DNA from: Ochrobactrum sp. Q0168
GTDB lineage: Bacteria > Pseudomonadota > Alphaproteobacteria > Rhizobiales > Rhizobiaceae
Assembly: GCF_016427605.1 (NCBI RefSeq)
Contig: NZ_JAELXQ010000001.1
Span: forward strand, 436,860 to 500,859
Length of the DNA: 64,000 bases
Direction: 5' to 3'
Made by a program: the position numbers and the translations under genes. The notes beneath the pieces were generated by a model. The model was not told the DNA's origin and did no database searches. It saw nothing but the letters and a program-made list of their open reading frames with translations. Each line of letters starts with the position of its first letter. The stretch's first letter is position 1. Of this stretch, positions 38,610-48,568 are shown in pieces.

Positions 38610-39143
38610 TTATTGGTTCCACCAGCCCGCATCTGTGCGGGCTTTTTCTATTTCGGATAACGGCACATCGGCTTTCCACGCAGCAACCGTGCGTCCGGCT
38701 ACCTTCAGTGACGGTGCGATATCGTTGAGCGGTACGAGAACGAAGGCCCGCTCCTGCATACGCGGATGCGGCAGCTGAAGTTCCGGCAGCGCCATCGCAA
38801 CAGGCTGCCCGGCAGCATCTTGCATCGCAAGAATATCGATATCGATAATGCGTGGTCCCCAACGCTCCAGCCGCACACGTTTCAGCGAGCGTTCCACATC
38901 GAGACACGTTTCAATAAGTTGAAGCGGTTCCAGCGTGGTTTTTACCTCGGCGCAGGCATTGTGAAACCATGCTTGATCGGTCTTTCCCCATGGTGGAGTG
39001 CGATAGACAGACGAAACAGCCACGACGTTTGTATCGGCGCGCGCATCCAGCATGCGCAACGCCTGGGCCATCGAAATAACGGGATCATCAATATTCCCGC
39101 CAAGGCCAAGCCAGGCGCGATAAGGTCCAGGGGCAGCACTCAC
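38610..39143 (-). CDS. folK: 2-amino-4-hydroxy-6-hydroxymethyldihydropteridine pyrophosphokinase
   Basis: A 177-residue HPPK that transfers pyrophosphate from ATP to the pterin in folate synthesis. LGLGGNIDDP at 12-21, SSVYRTPPWGKTDQAWFHNACAEV, and RWGPRIIDIDIL (the metal-binding aspartates) with LPHPRMQERAFVL match the family. It is the last of folP-folB-folK, overlapping folB by four bases. Its 3' coding end also holds a hairpin that terminates the facing gene. Confidence 0.95.
   Translation of the reverse strand: MSAAPGPYRAWLGLGGNIDDPVISMAQALRMLDARADTNVVAVSSVYRTPPWGKTDQAWFHNACAEVKTTLEPLQLIETCLDVERSLKRVRLERWGPRIIDIDILAMQDAAGQPVAMALPELQLPHPRMQERAFVLVPLNDIAPSLKVAGRTVAAWKADVPLSEIEKARTDAGWWNQ
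38623..38648 (+). terminator. Terminator of the secreted-protein gene, inside folK
   Basis: AGCCCGC / GCGGGCT stem followed by TTTTTCT on the plus strand. It overlaps the last codons of folK on the other strand, so one stretch serves as coding sequence and terminator. Confidence 0.75.
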
Positions 39144-39499
39144 TGGGGATAGACCACCGTCACTTCGACATGATCAAGAACGCCCGGCACTGGAGCGTTA
39201 GGCTTGCGGACGGTAATTTCCGCACGTTTAATCTGCGGAAACCGCTTGCTCAGAGCCTTGGCGACATCAAGCGCCAGCGTCTCGATCAAATAACGCTGGC
39301 GACCGGTGATAATTTCCTCGATCACTGTGAAAGCCGTCCCATAATGGACCGTACCTTCAATATCGTCGCTTTCCAGCGCATTCCCCGGATCAACATCCAG
39401 AACGGCGTCGACATAAAAACGCTGACCGAGTTTGTGTTCTTCGTCGAAGACGCCGTGGTGCGCAAAGAATGCGCAATTCATAATCCGGATCGTGTACAC
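39140..39499 (-). CDS. folB: Dihydroneopterin aldolase
   Basis: A 119-residue FolB that cleaves dihydroneopterin to hydroxymethyl-dihydropterin and glycolaldehyde. FFAHHGVFDEEHKLGQRFYVD holds the active-site Glu, and ITVRKPNAPVPGVLDHVEVTV the conserved Lys-Pro. It sits between folP and folK with a four-base gap on one side and a four-base overlap on the other. Confidence 0.95.
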   Translation of the reverse strand: MYTIRIMNCAFFAHHGVFDEEHKLGQRFYVDAVLDVDPGNALESDDIEGTVHYGTAFTVIEEIITGRQRYLIETLALDVAKALSKRFPQIKRAEITVRKPNAPVPGVLDHVEVTVVYPQ

Positions 39500-39503
39500 G
39501 GCT

Positions 39504-40355
39504 TCACTTTCTCATATTCTCGCTGCGTTTCACTTGCAGGATAGCATCCGCAACTGCAAGAGCGTCTCTATTAAAAGCGACATTGTGAACGCGAAAGATG
39601 TCGGCTCCTGCCAGTCGCAATGCCACCGAAGTCGCAGATGTAGCTATATCACGCTTCAGAGGATCGGTCTCACCTGTGATCGCACCCACAAAGCGTTTGC
39701 GGGAGGTGCCGACCAGCCACGGATAGCCAAAACGCTGCAACTCCTCCATCCGCGCCATCAAAACCACGTCGTCTTCGACAGTCTTGCCGAAGCCGAAACC
39801 CGGGTCGAGAACAATGCGGGATCGATCAATATCTGCCGCTGCCGCGATCTCCAGCGACGTGTTCAGAAAGACAGCGCGATCCTCGATCACATCAGGATCA
39901 GTTTCCCGGTCGCGGGTCGTATGCATGATGACAAGCCCCGCCCCGGTGTCGCGGGCAACATCGGCAATATGTGGTTCGCGCTGCAAGCCCCAGACGTCGT
40001 TGACGATATGCGCGCCAGCCTCCACTGCCACCCTGGCGGTTGAGGCCCGATAGGTATCAACCGAGATAATGCAGCCGAAACGTTCCGTCAGCGCCTTGAT
40101 AACCGGAACGACGCGGCCCTGTTCAGTTGCTGCGTCCACACTCTCTGCGCCGGGTCTGGTCGATTCTCCGCCAACATCGATGATGGTCGCGCCATCCTCG
40201 ATCATCTTTCCGGCAGCAGCGAGCGCTGTTTCGAAATCGCTATGATGCCCGCCATCGGAAAAGGAATCCGGCGTGACATTGAGAATGCCCATGATCACGG
40301 ACTTTTCCCCGAACTCAAGGCTACGCCCGTGAGCCAGATGCCAGATTTTCGCCAT
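39504..40355 (-). CDS. folP: Dihydropteroate synthase
   Basis: A 283-residue DHPS that joins pterin pyrophosphate to p-aminobenzoate; the sulfonamide target. ILNVTPDSFSDGG (24-36), DVGGESTRPGA, NDVWGLQ, DPGFGFGKT and GTSRKRFVG are the expected substrate-binding loops. It heads the folP-folB-folK operon on the minus strand, divergent from the DUF922 gene. Confidence 0.96.
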   Translation of the reverse strand: MAKIWHLAHGRSLEFGEKSVIMGILNVTPDSFSDGGHHSDFETALAAAGKMIEDGATIIDVGGESTRPGAESVDAATEQGRVVPVIKALTERFGCIISVDTYRASTARVAVEAGAHIVNDVWGLQREPHIADVARDTGAGLVIMHTTRDRETDPDVIEDRAVFLNTSLEIAAAADIDRSRIVLDPGFGFGKTVEDDVVLMARMEELQRFGYPWLVGTSRKRFVGAITGETDPLKRDIATSATSVALRLAGADIFRVHNVAFNRDALAVADAILQVKRSENMRK

Positions 40356-40515
40356 TTCCGGATATTCCTGTATAGATGCTAATTAAGGCCCGCGATGCAA
40401 CCAAGCTGGCCGAATGTCATTTAACCAAAGCGTTATAGTTCTCTTGACGTTTGCATGCCAAGCTGCGACGGCAAAATATGAGTTTATTCAGAGTTTAGAA
40501 AAAAGGTGCCAGAAT

Positions 40516-41136
40516 ATGATTTTCAAAAAGCGGATTCTGGCTATTGGCGCAGTTCTTGCAATCGTTGCATCTCAGGCCGACGCCGCAGCGATCTTCCGTG
40601 AATTCAAATATTACACCATCAATGGCAAGACAGCCGCGGAACTCGATAAGGCGCTATCCCGCAGCGGCCCCTTTTTGAAGAAAACAGGACAACATCATCC
40701 GGGCGCCGCGGAAATCCGCTTCGACGCCAAAGTCCGTTACGGCCGCGCAGCAGGCAAGGCCTGCAAGGTGCAGGACGTTTACGTCAATGTTCACGCAAAA
40801 GTCTCGCTGCCGCGCTGGGCGCAGCGCCGCAAGGCGACAGCGGAACTGGCACTGATCTGGGACACGCTTTATCAGGACATTCGCCGTCACGAGGAAAGCC
40901 ATATCGTCATCGCGCGCAGCCATGCCAGCGAGATGGAACGCCAGATTCGCGCGCTGCCGTCCCGCTCAGACTGCGCTGTTTTGCGCAAGGATATCGACAA
41001 GGTTACTGCGCGTCTCATGGAAGCGCATGACGAAGCCCAGCAGCGCTTCGACCGCGTCGAGACCATTAATTTTGAAAAGCGTTTTGAGCGCCTTTTGACC
41101 TATCGTCTTGAAAAGATGAACCAGCTGCCGCGCTGA
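40516..41136 (+). CDS. DUF922 putative zinc protease, secreted
   Basis: A 206-residue protein with a signal peptide (cleavage after ADAA at about 24) and a domain like DUF922. HEESH at 125-129 is an HExxH zinc-protease motif, with a further His in IARSHASEM. The ATG at 40516 is chosen because it begins the signal peptide and has AAAGGTG upstream; the frame is open to 40414 without such a site. Substrate unknown; it acts in the periplasm or outside. It converges on the short oxidoreductase gene with no gap. Confidence 0.78.
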   Translation: MIFKKRILAIGAVLAIVASQADAAAIFREFKYYTINGKTAAELDKALSRSGPFLKKTGQHHPGAAEIRFDAKVRYGRAAGKACKVQDVYVNVHAKVSLPRWAQRRKATAELALIWDTLYQDIRRHEESHIVIARSHASEMERQIRALPSRSDCAVLRKDIDKVTARLMEAHDEAQQRFDRVETINFEKRFERLLTYRLEKMNQLPR

Positions 41137-41754
41137 TTACGGGGATCCGGCTTTCTGTAATCTCTTGCGCACGGCCTGCGTCATGAGAGCGGCTTCATGA
41201 AAACCGGACAAGATCAGCTTCAGTTTGCCCGGATAATGGCAGGCATCGCCAATCGCGTAGATATCGGCCTGTGATGTTGCGAAGCTCTCGGGCGAAACAG
41301 CAATCGCATTGCCTGCCCGCTCCAAGCCAAGTTCGGCCAATGGATCGGGGCGAACGATCTGACCGTCCGGTCCGAACGCCCCCAGACCAGAAGCGATCAC
41401 TACGGCGTCAGCCGCAAATGAAGCATCGTTGTCCGTCGTCAGGACAAGGCGATCTCCAGCGCGTACCAACGCCGTAACGGTCTGACCATAATGAAATTTG
41501 GGTTCGTAAGGTTCGATCTGTTCTAGGAGCCGCGACACCAGCTCGTCACCCATGATCGTTGGGAAACCCGGAATATCGAAGATTGGCTTATCAGGGTAAA
41601 AGACAGAACATTGTCCGCCCGGTCCATCAAGCGCGTCGATAAGCTGACATCTGAACCCGAACAGGCCAAGCTGGAATACGGCGAAGAGTGCCACCGGCCC
41701 TGCTCCGATGATCGCTATATCGTTTCCTATACCGATCCCCGGAGCCGCCACCAT
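41137..41754 (-). CDS. Shortened ferredoxin-NADP reductase-like flavoprotein lacking the NADPH domain
   Basis: A 205-residue protein whose two halves match thioredoxin-reductase-type ferredoxin-NADP+ reductases of about 340 residues. The N-terminal FAD part has IIGAGPVALFAVFQLGL (15-31) and GGQCSVFYPDKPIFDIPGFP; the C-terminal part has YAIGDACHYPGKLKLILSGF (166-185). The NAD(P)H-binding domain that should lie between residues 130 and 135 (about 130 residues) is absent, with the frame intact. It starts four bases after the ferredoxin gene, so the two are an operon. It may be a degenerate remnant or a special electron-transfer partner; the frame and codon use give no sign of decay. Confidence 0.8.
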   Translation of the reverse strand: MVAAPGIGIGNDIAIIGAGPVALFAVFQLGLFGFRCQLIDALDGPGGQCSVFYPDKPIFDIPGFPTIMGDELVSRLLEQIEPYEPKFHYGQTVTALVRAGDRLVLTTDNDASFAADAVVIASGLGAFGPDGQIVRPDPLAELGLERAGNAIAVSPESFATSQADIYAIGDACHYPGKLKLILSGFHEAALMTQAVRKRLQKAGSP

Positions 41755-41758
41755 TTTC

Positions 41759-42712
<954 letters not shown>

Positions 42713-45700
42713 ATGGCTTCCAAATCCAAGGCACAGAAGCTCGACCTTGAGGTTGAAAAGGCACTAGAACAGGCACTCGACATCGACTTCGGCGATGATC
42801 TCGATATCGATATGGATTTAAGTGCGTTCGACGAGAGTTTTTCGGTCGACGATCTGGAAGAGCAGATTTCGCGCGCCGCTGAAGAGCTGGTCGCGGAACA
42901 GAAGACGAAAGCCGCAGAACCCGAGAAGGTTGCAGCCTTGGCCGCCGAAACGAAGGTCGCCCCGATCGTTTCTGCATCCGTGATCGCCACGCCTGCAGCA
43001 CCTCCCGTGCCGCCGGTGGTCAAGGCCGTGTCTTCCGCACAGCAGCCTGTACAACAAATCGTCGCCAATACGCCGCATAAGCCTACCCCGATCAAGCCCG
43101 ACACGACCCAAGCTGCTCCTTCGCCTCAGCTTGCAGACGTGCCGGAAGCTCCGGAGGCCATCCTGCGCCCTGTTGCACCGGCAACGACCGTCAGCGTTGC
43201 AACACCTGCCGCACGCACGCCCGCCAACGACGACTCCCGCAACGACCGCGCCATCGCAACCGCGCCGCGCCGCGTGACCGAACGTTCGTCCAAGCTGTAC
43301 TTGACGACCACGGCCATCAGCGTGCTTTGGGCCGCCGGTGGCGTTGCACTCAGCAAGGCTATCGATCCGGCTGTCTTCTCCAGCCTCGAAGCCACCAAGA
43401 ACTTCTTCACCTCACCCGCTGGCATTGGTGTGGTTGCAGGCGTTGCCCTGCCCGTCGCCATGTTCTGGGGCTTTGCGCAGCTTGTGAAGCGCGCGCAGGA
43501 AATGCATAACGCCGCGCGTAGCATGTCTGAAGCCGCCATGAAGCTGCTTCAACCAGAAGCCGTGTCGGCTGACCGGGTTTCGACGCTAAGCCAGGCTGTG
43601 CGCCGCGAAGTGGCTGCAATGAATGAAGGCATCGAACGCACGCTTGCCCGTGCCGTCGAGCTGGAAACCCTCGTTCAGTCCGAAGTCAATCAGCTTGAAC
43701 GCGCCTATAGCGACAATGAAGTTCGCATTCGTTCGCTGGTAGGCGATCTGGGCAATGAGCGTGAAGCCGTGGTCAGCCATGCTGAACGCGTCCGCTCCTC
43801 TATTTCCGGTGCGCATGAACAGCTCAAGGAAGAACTGTCGAGCGCATCCAACATCATCCGTGACAATGTTCTGTCTGCGTCCCAACAGCTCAGCTCACTG
43901 TTGAGCGAATCCGGCGAACGCTTGATTGGCAGCATTAACGAGAGCGGCAGCGCCATTGCCGAAGCCATCGAGACCCGCACGGGCGATATCGGCTCGCGCA
44001 TCACGACTTCGGGCGAGGCTTTTGCCAATCTGCTCGACACGCGCATCGCGACGCTGGACGAACAGTCCCGCACGATTTCGGAACGCTTCACCACGGCCCT
44101 CGATGAACGCGCCGCTGGCATTGCCAACCTGCTGGGCAGCTCGACGCAATCCATGGTCAGCGAGTTCGACACGCGCCTTGCCAATCTGGAAGGCACCCTG
44201 TCCGAACGCGGCCATGCCCTGCTTTCCGAGTTCGAGGCACGCGCCCATGCGCTCGACAGCAGCACGGAAAAGCTCAACGCCGCTCTGGAAACCCGCTCGC
44301 GCCAGATCAATGAAAATCTCATCGCCCGCACGCGTGAAATCGCCGAGACCTTCTCCGGCGGTCGTGCTTCGCTGAGCTCAATGATCGACGAAACCAAGAC
44401 GAAAATCAGCGACGATCTGACCTCGATCGGTGAGAGCGTCGGCAATCTTCTCGGTGAAAAGGCAGCAGCTTTCGCGGGCAAGCTTGCCGAAAGCCGCGAT
44501 GTGCTGGCCGCTTCGCTCGAAGGCGAGACCGACCGTGTGTCGGCAGTCATTCGTGGCCACGCCGATACGCTGGCAGCCCGCACGGATGATATCCGCAATG
44601 CGATTGACGGCAGCGCATCGGCGCTCAACTCAGTCGCCGACAACCATGCGGCCATTCTGGCTGAGCGCACCAATGCGCTGCAGCAGGCCATGGCGAGCCA
44701 TTCGGCACAGCTGGATGCAAGCTTTGCCGATCACGCCCGCTCGCTGGAAGAACGCGCTTCCGCTCTGAATACGGTCATCACCGGCAATCAGGCCATGCTT
44801 GCTCAGCTGATGGATGAACGCACGGCGGCAATGCGCGATAATTTCAACGAAAATCGCGAAGTCATGGCGCGCGCTTTCGATGAACGCGTCAACTCGCTTC
44901 AGACATTGATTGCAGAGAACCAGTCTTCGCTAACGCGCATACTTGACGAACGCGCAGCAACGCTCGGCCAATCCATCACCGCCGGACGCGAGGCTTTCGA
45001 AGCAACGCTTGGCGACCATGTTCGTCAGGTCGAGGAACGCACGAACGGCCTGCGCGCTGTTTTGAGCAACCATAACGAATCGCTCGTCGATATTCTGAAC
45101 GGCCATGAACAGACGATTGAAACGCGCGCATCAGCAATCCGTGCGACGCTGAGCGACAGCACGTCTACGCTGAATCAGGCGCTGCAAGACCATAGCGACG
45201 TTCTGGATCAGCGCACCGCCAATCTGCGCGGCGCAATTGCCGACAGTGCCGCTGCCATCGGTCAGGCTTTTGAGGGCCAGACCGGTATCATCGAAGGGCA
45301 TACGGCTAATCTGCGCAGTGTCATCGCGGAAAGCGGCGCCGTCATCAACGATGCGTTCGCTGGCCAGACCGGCATCATCGAAGAACGCACGCAGACCATG
45401 GAAAAGGCGCTTTCCATCGGCGTCGACAATGTTCGCCGCGCACTGGAACAGAGCGCTGGTGTCGTTGCCAGCTCGCTTCGTGAAAAGATCGGTGAAGCGG
45501 CAAGCACGCTTTCCGCAGAAGCAGCCAAGGCCGGTCAGGCTCTAGACGGCTTCGGCGAAGCATTCAGTGCACGCCTGATCGACAATCTGTCGGGTACGGA
45601 AGCCCGTCTCGGTGACCGCGCCGATGCGATTGCCGGACGCCTCGGCGAAATTGAAACCCGCCTCACCGGCGAACTCGGTTCCATCGAAGCGCGCATTGCT

Positions 45701-47713
45701 GACACGGCAGCCAAGACGAGCGAGACCCTTGCCGGTCATAGCGAAGCTTTCGCATCGAGCGTTGTCGAAAATCTGGCTGGCACCGAAATCCGCCTCAACG
45801 AACGCGCTGGCGCCATTGCAAGCGGTCTTGAAGCTATCGAGAACCGCCTCACGGGTGAGCTCAGCGCCATCGAAGCCCGTATCGCCGACACGGCATCGAA
45901 GACGAGCGAGACCCTTGCTGGTCACAGCGAGACCTTCTCAGCCAGCGTTGCCGACAATCTGGCAGGCACCGAAGCCCGTCTCGTGGAACGCGCCGATGCA
46001 ATTGCCACCCGTCTCGGTGACATTGGCTCGCGCATCACGATGGAGCTCGGTTCCGTGGAAGCCCGCATCGCGCAGGTCACGGATACGACGGCTGTTACCC
46101 TTGAAGAGCGCACGCGTGAACTCAATGCAGTTCTCTCAGCTCGCTCGCAGGAAATCACCAAGATCCTCAACGATACCGCAGAGCCGCTGGTCCAGCGCCT
46201 TGCCGATAGCGGACGCGGTCTGGCACAACAGCTTGAAGAAGCAACCCATGCAGCAACCGACCGCCTGCGTTCGGAAAATGCCGCGCTGGTCAATGCGCTG
46301 GCAAACCGTACAGCAGAAACCATTGCAGCCGTTCAGCAGGCAAAGGCCGGTCTCTCCGACAATGTCAGCGAACTGATCGACCGTCTCGCCGCTTCTAACG
46401 GCGAACTTGGCAAGCTGATCGACGCTGCAACGCGCAACCTAACGGATATCGATGGACGCCTCGTCGACACCACGTCGAGCTTCGTCGAAAACACCAATCG
46501 CGCTGCGCAGATGTTCCAGGCATCAACCGGCCTGATCGACACCAATATCGGCACGCTGCGTGCGCTTTCCGATAGCACCCTGTCGCAGATCGCCGACATT
46601 GCTGACCGTTTCGAAGACCATGGAAAGGTTCTTTCCTCGGCCTCCGACATGATCAATTCGGCCCAGAACGGTCTTGTCACCACGCTGTCTGACCGCCAGC
46701 AGGCGCTCGACAAGCTGGCTTCCGGCCTTGTCGAGAAGTCGGAAGGCATCGAGAAGCTCATGCAGTCCTTCGAAACTCTGGTTGCCTCGGCATTCCAGCG
46801 TGCAGAAGGCCAGACCCGGGCATCGGCGGAAAAGATGCGCGAAAGCGTTTCGGAAATCGTTGAACAGGCAGCGCAGAAGTTCTCGGCAGCAACCGACGAT
46901 ATCCGTCGCACCGCTAGCGAAATCCGCACCGAGCTCAACACCACCCGTGGCGAGCTGAAGCGTGGCGTGCTCGATATGCCTGCCGAAGCCAAGGAAACGA
47001 CCACCGCCATGCGCAAGGCCGTGAGCGAGCAGATCAGCGCGCTTAAGGAACTGGCTGAGATCGTCAACAAGTCTGGCCGTTTGGTCGATGTTGGCGAAAG
47101 CCGCGCCGACCGTCCGGTTTCGCGTCCAGCGCCAGCTGCACAACGCCCGGCCCCGGTTCAGGCGCCTGCGGCTCCGGTCGCGCAGGCTGATGTCGCCGTT
47201 CGCCAGCGTCCGGTTGAAATGCCGAAGGCTCCGGCTGCATCGGCACCTGCCGCTACTGCTGAAAAGCCCCGCGGCTGGGTTTCCGATCTTCTTGCCCGCG
47301 CATCGCGTGAGGATGACGAAGCCATTCAGCCCAAGGCACAGCCAACCGCCGCTCCGCGTTCGCCGAGCCATGTGGTTGAGTCGCTGAACTCGCTGTCGGT
47401 CGATATCGCCCGCGCTATCGATCATGAAGCATCGGTTGAACTGTGGGATCGCTATCGCCGTGGCGAGCGCAATGTCTTCACCCGTCGCCTGTACACACTC
47501 AAGGGCCAGCAGACGTTTGACGACATCAAGCGCAAGTATCAGACGGATGGCGAGTTCCGCCGCGCCGTGGACCGTTACATGGACGACTTCCAGCGTCTGC
47601 TTGAGGACGTTGCCCGTAACGACCGCGACAACATGGTGACGCAGACCTATCTGACGTCTGATACCGGCAAGGTCTACACCATGCTGGCCCATGCCAGCGG
47701 TCGCCTGCGCTAA
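42713..47713 (+). CDS. GPR/RgsE-like giant polar-growth coiled-coil protein
   Basis: A 1666-residue protein. The acidic N terminus (1-60) is followed by an alanine/proline region, two transmembrane helices (about 196-215 and 236-256), more than 1100 residues of helical, coiled-coil sequence with apolipoprotein-like repeats, a Pro/Ala linker (about 1465-1510) and a conserved C-terminal domain ending YTMLAHASGRLR. This architecture matches GPR of Agrobacterium (a ring-forming polar growth protein) and RgsE of S. meliloti, but is shorter than the Agrobacterium protein. It includes a 62-residue tandem repeat at 45593-46150. The name is from architecture; no alignment was run. Confidence 0.82.
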   Translation: MASKSKAQKLDLEVEKALEQALDIDFGDDLDIDMDLSAFDESFSVDDLEEQISRAAEELVAEQKTKAAEPEKVAALAAETKVAPIVSASVIATPAAPPVPPVVKAVSSAQQPVQQIVANTPHKPTPIKPDTTQAAPSPQLADVPEAPEAILRPVAPATTVSVATPAARTPANDDSRNDRAIATAPRRVTERSSKLYLTTTAISVLWAAGGVALSKAIDPAVFSSLEATKNFFTSPAGIGVVAGVALPVAMFWGFAQLVKRAQEMHNAARSMSEAAMKLLQPEAVSADRVSTLSQAVRREVAAMNEGIERTLARAVELETLVQSEVNQLERAYSDNEVRIRSLVGDLGNEREAVVSHAERVRSSISGAHEQLKEELSSASNIIRDNVLSASQQLSSLLSESGERLIGSINESGSAIAEAIETRTGDIGSRITTSGEAFANLLDTRIATLDEQSRTISERFTTALDERAAGIANLLGSSTQSMVSEFDTRLANLEGTLSERGHALLSEFEARAHALDSSTEKLNAALETRSRQINENLIARTREIAETFSGGRASLSSMIDETKTKISDDLTSIGESVGNLLGEKAAAFAGKLAESRDVLAASLEGETDRVSAVIRGHADTLAARTDDIRNAIDGSASALNSVADNHAAILAERTNALQQAMASHSAQLDASFADHARSLEERASALNTVITGNQAMLAQLMDERTAAMRDNFNENREVMARAFDERVNSLQTLIAENQSSLTRILDERAATLGQSITAGREAFEATLGDHVRQVEERTNGLRAVLSNHNESLVDILNGHEQTIETRASAIRATLSDSTSTLNQALQDHSDVLDQRTANLRGAIADSAAAIGQAFEGQTGIIEGHTANLRSVIAESGAVINDAFAGQTGIIEERTQTMEKALSIGVDNVRRALEQSAGVVASSLREKIGEAASTLSAEAAKAGQALDGFGEAFSARLIDNLSGTEARLGDRADAIAGRLGEIETRLTGELGSIEARIADTAAKTSETLAGHSEAFASSVVENLAGTEIRLNERAGAIASGLEAIENRLTGELSAIEARIADTASKTSETLAGHSETFSASVADNLAGTEARLVERADAIATRLGDIGSRITMELGSVEARIAQVTDTTAVTLEERTRELNAVLSARSQEITKILNDTAEPLVQRLADSGRGLAQQLEEATHAATDRLRSENAALVNALANRTAETIAAVQQAKAGLSDNVSELIDRLAASNGELGKLIDAATRNLTDIDGRLVDTTSSFVENTNRAAQMFQASTGLIDTNIGTLRALSDSTLSQIADIADRFEDHGKVLSSASDMINSAQNGLVTTLSDRQQALDKLASGLVEKSEGIEKLMQSFETLVASAFQRAEGQTRASAEKMRESVSEIVEQAAQKFSAATDDIRRTASEIRTELNTTRGELKRGVLDMPAEAKETTTAMRKAVSEQISALKELAEIVNKSGRLVDVGESRADRPVSRPAPAAQRPAPVQAPAAPVAQADVAVRQRPVEMPKAPAASAPAATAEKPRGWVSDLLARASREDDEAIQPKAQPTAAPRSPSHVVESLNSLSVDIARAIDHEASVELWDRYRRGERNVFTRRLYTLKGQQTFDDIKRKYQTDGEFRRAVDRYMDDFQRLLEDVARNDRDNMVTQTYLTSDTGKVYTMLAHASGRLR
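45593..46150 (+). repeat. 186-base tandem repeat within the GPR-like gene
   Basis: Three units start at 45593, 45779 and 45965, each 186 bases (62 residues), with motifs such as ARIADTA-KTSETLAGHSE and NLAGTE-RL repeated. The third diverges towards its end. Such repeats can expand or contract by slippage or recombination. Confidence 0.85.
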
Positions 47714-47737
47714 CAAGCGTCAGAGACAAAACCATTC

Positions 47738-47767
47738 AGAACGCGGCCTTCGGGCCGCGTTTTTTGT
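47738..47767 (+). terminator. Terminator of the GPR-like gene
   Basis: AACGCGGCC / GGCCGCGTT hairpin with a TTCG tetraloop and a run of five or more T, 30 bases after the stop. Confidence 0.9.
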
Positions 47768-47867
47768 TTGCCGAACGGAATAGGAATGACGCAAATCTCC
47801 ACCAGGAGATGGGGTAAAATGCACCGAAGCCTAGGACGACCGAATTCCGGCGCCCTCGCAGGACAAA

Positions 47868-47898
47868 AGAAAAGCGGGGTTTGAACCCCGCCTTTTCA
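47868..47898 (-). terminator. Terminator of the Mla operon
   Basis: On the minus strand a GCGGGGTT / AACCCCGC stem is followed by TTTTCTTTT. It is about 35 bases past the lipoprotein gene stop. Confidence 0.85.
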
Positions 47899-47926
47899 TT
47901 TCAACCGTTTTTGGGCGTTGTGCGTC

Positions 47927-48568
47927 TTAGAGCGATGAAACCGTCCAGCTAACGATTTCATTCGCCGTACGATCAAAGGCTGCATCAAGCGCCCTCACGT
48001 AAGCCGCATTGCCGGTTCCGCTGACCGGCGCGGAATTCCGAAATACGCGTGTGGCGCGCACTTCACCGGTCTTGTCGTTCATAAGCTTGATTGCCAGTTC
48101 CACAACAGCCGTTCTGGAGCCGCCGCTAACCTGAACACCGAACATGCGAAGATCAGTCAGAATCTGATAATTGATGGCGAGACCATCACCCGGACGCCCA
48201 ACGCCACCAAACACTCCAGTATTTTCGTAGGCCTGGACGAGGCGAGACTGGACGATATTCGTCAGCCTGTCGCCCCATTGCGCACCCTTCAGATACTCGA
48301 TGGAACCCGGCGCGGAGCTGATCACTATGTTTTCGCTGTCGAGCGCCTTCAATGCCGTCGGCGTCGGAACCAGCAGTTGCAGGCTCTTACGGCTTGGGGA
48401 TGAGACCGCGGGCTTCGGCGCGGAAAGATTGAATGTATCGAGAGGTGTCGTCCCACAGCCCGCGAGCAGCGCCGCTACCAGAAGCGAAACAGAACCTGAC
48501 ACAACGAGCTTACGACGCGATTTCAAGCCAATTATCCCGCCTGTTGAATTTTCGCTTAAGAAAATCAA
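47927..48568 (-). CDS. ABC-type transport auxiliary lipoprotein (PqiC/MlaB-like)
   Basis: A 213-residue lipoprotein with lipobox LLAGC (Cys about 38) and a mature domain of the ABC transport auxiliary family (PqiC-like), with YLKGAQWGDRLTNIVQSRLVQAYENTG recognisable in pieces. It probably tethers the MCE complex in the periplasm. ATG at 48568 overlaps the MlaD gene by four bases (ATGA); TTG at 48526, beginning LKSRRK, is an alternative that would give a more normal signal-peptide length. Confidence 0.85.
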   Translation of the reverse strand: MIFLSENSTGGIIGLKSRRKLVVSGSVSLLVAALLAGCGTTPLDTFNLSAPKPAVSSPSRKSLQLLVPTPTALKALDSENIVISSAPGSIEYLKGAQWGDRLTNIVQSRLVQAYENTGVFGGVGRPGDGLAINYQILTDLRMFGVQVSGGSRTAVVELAIKLMNDKTGEVRATRVFRNSAPVSGTGNAAYVRALDAAFDRTANEIVSWTVSSL

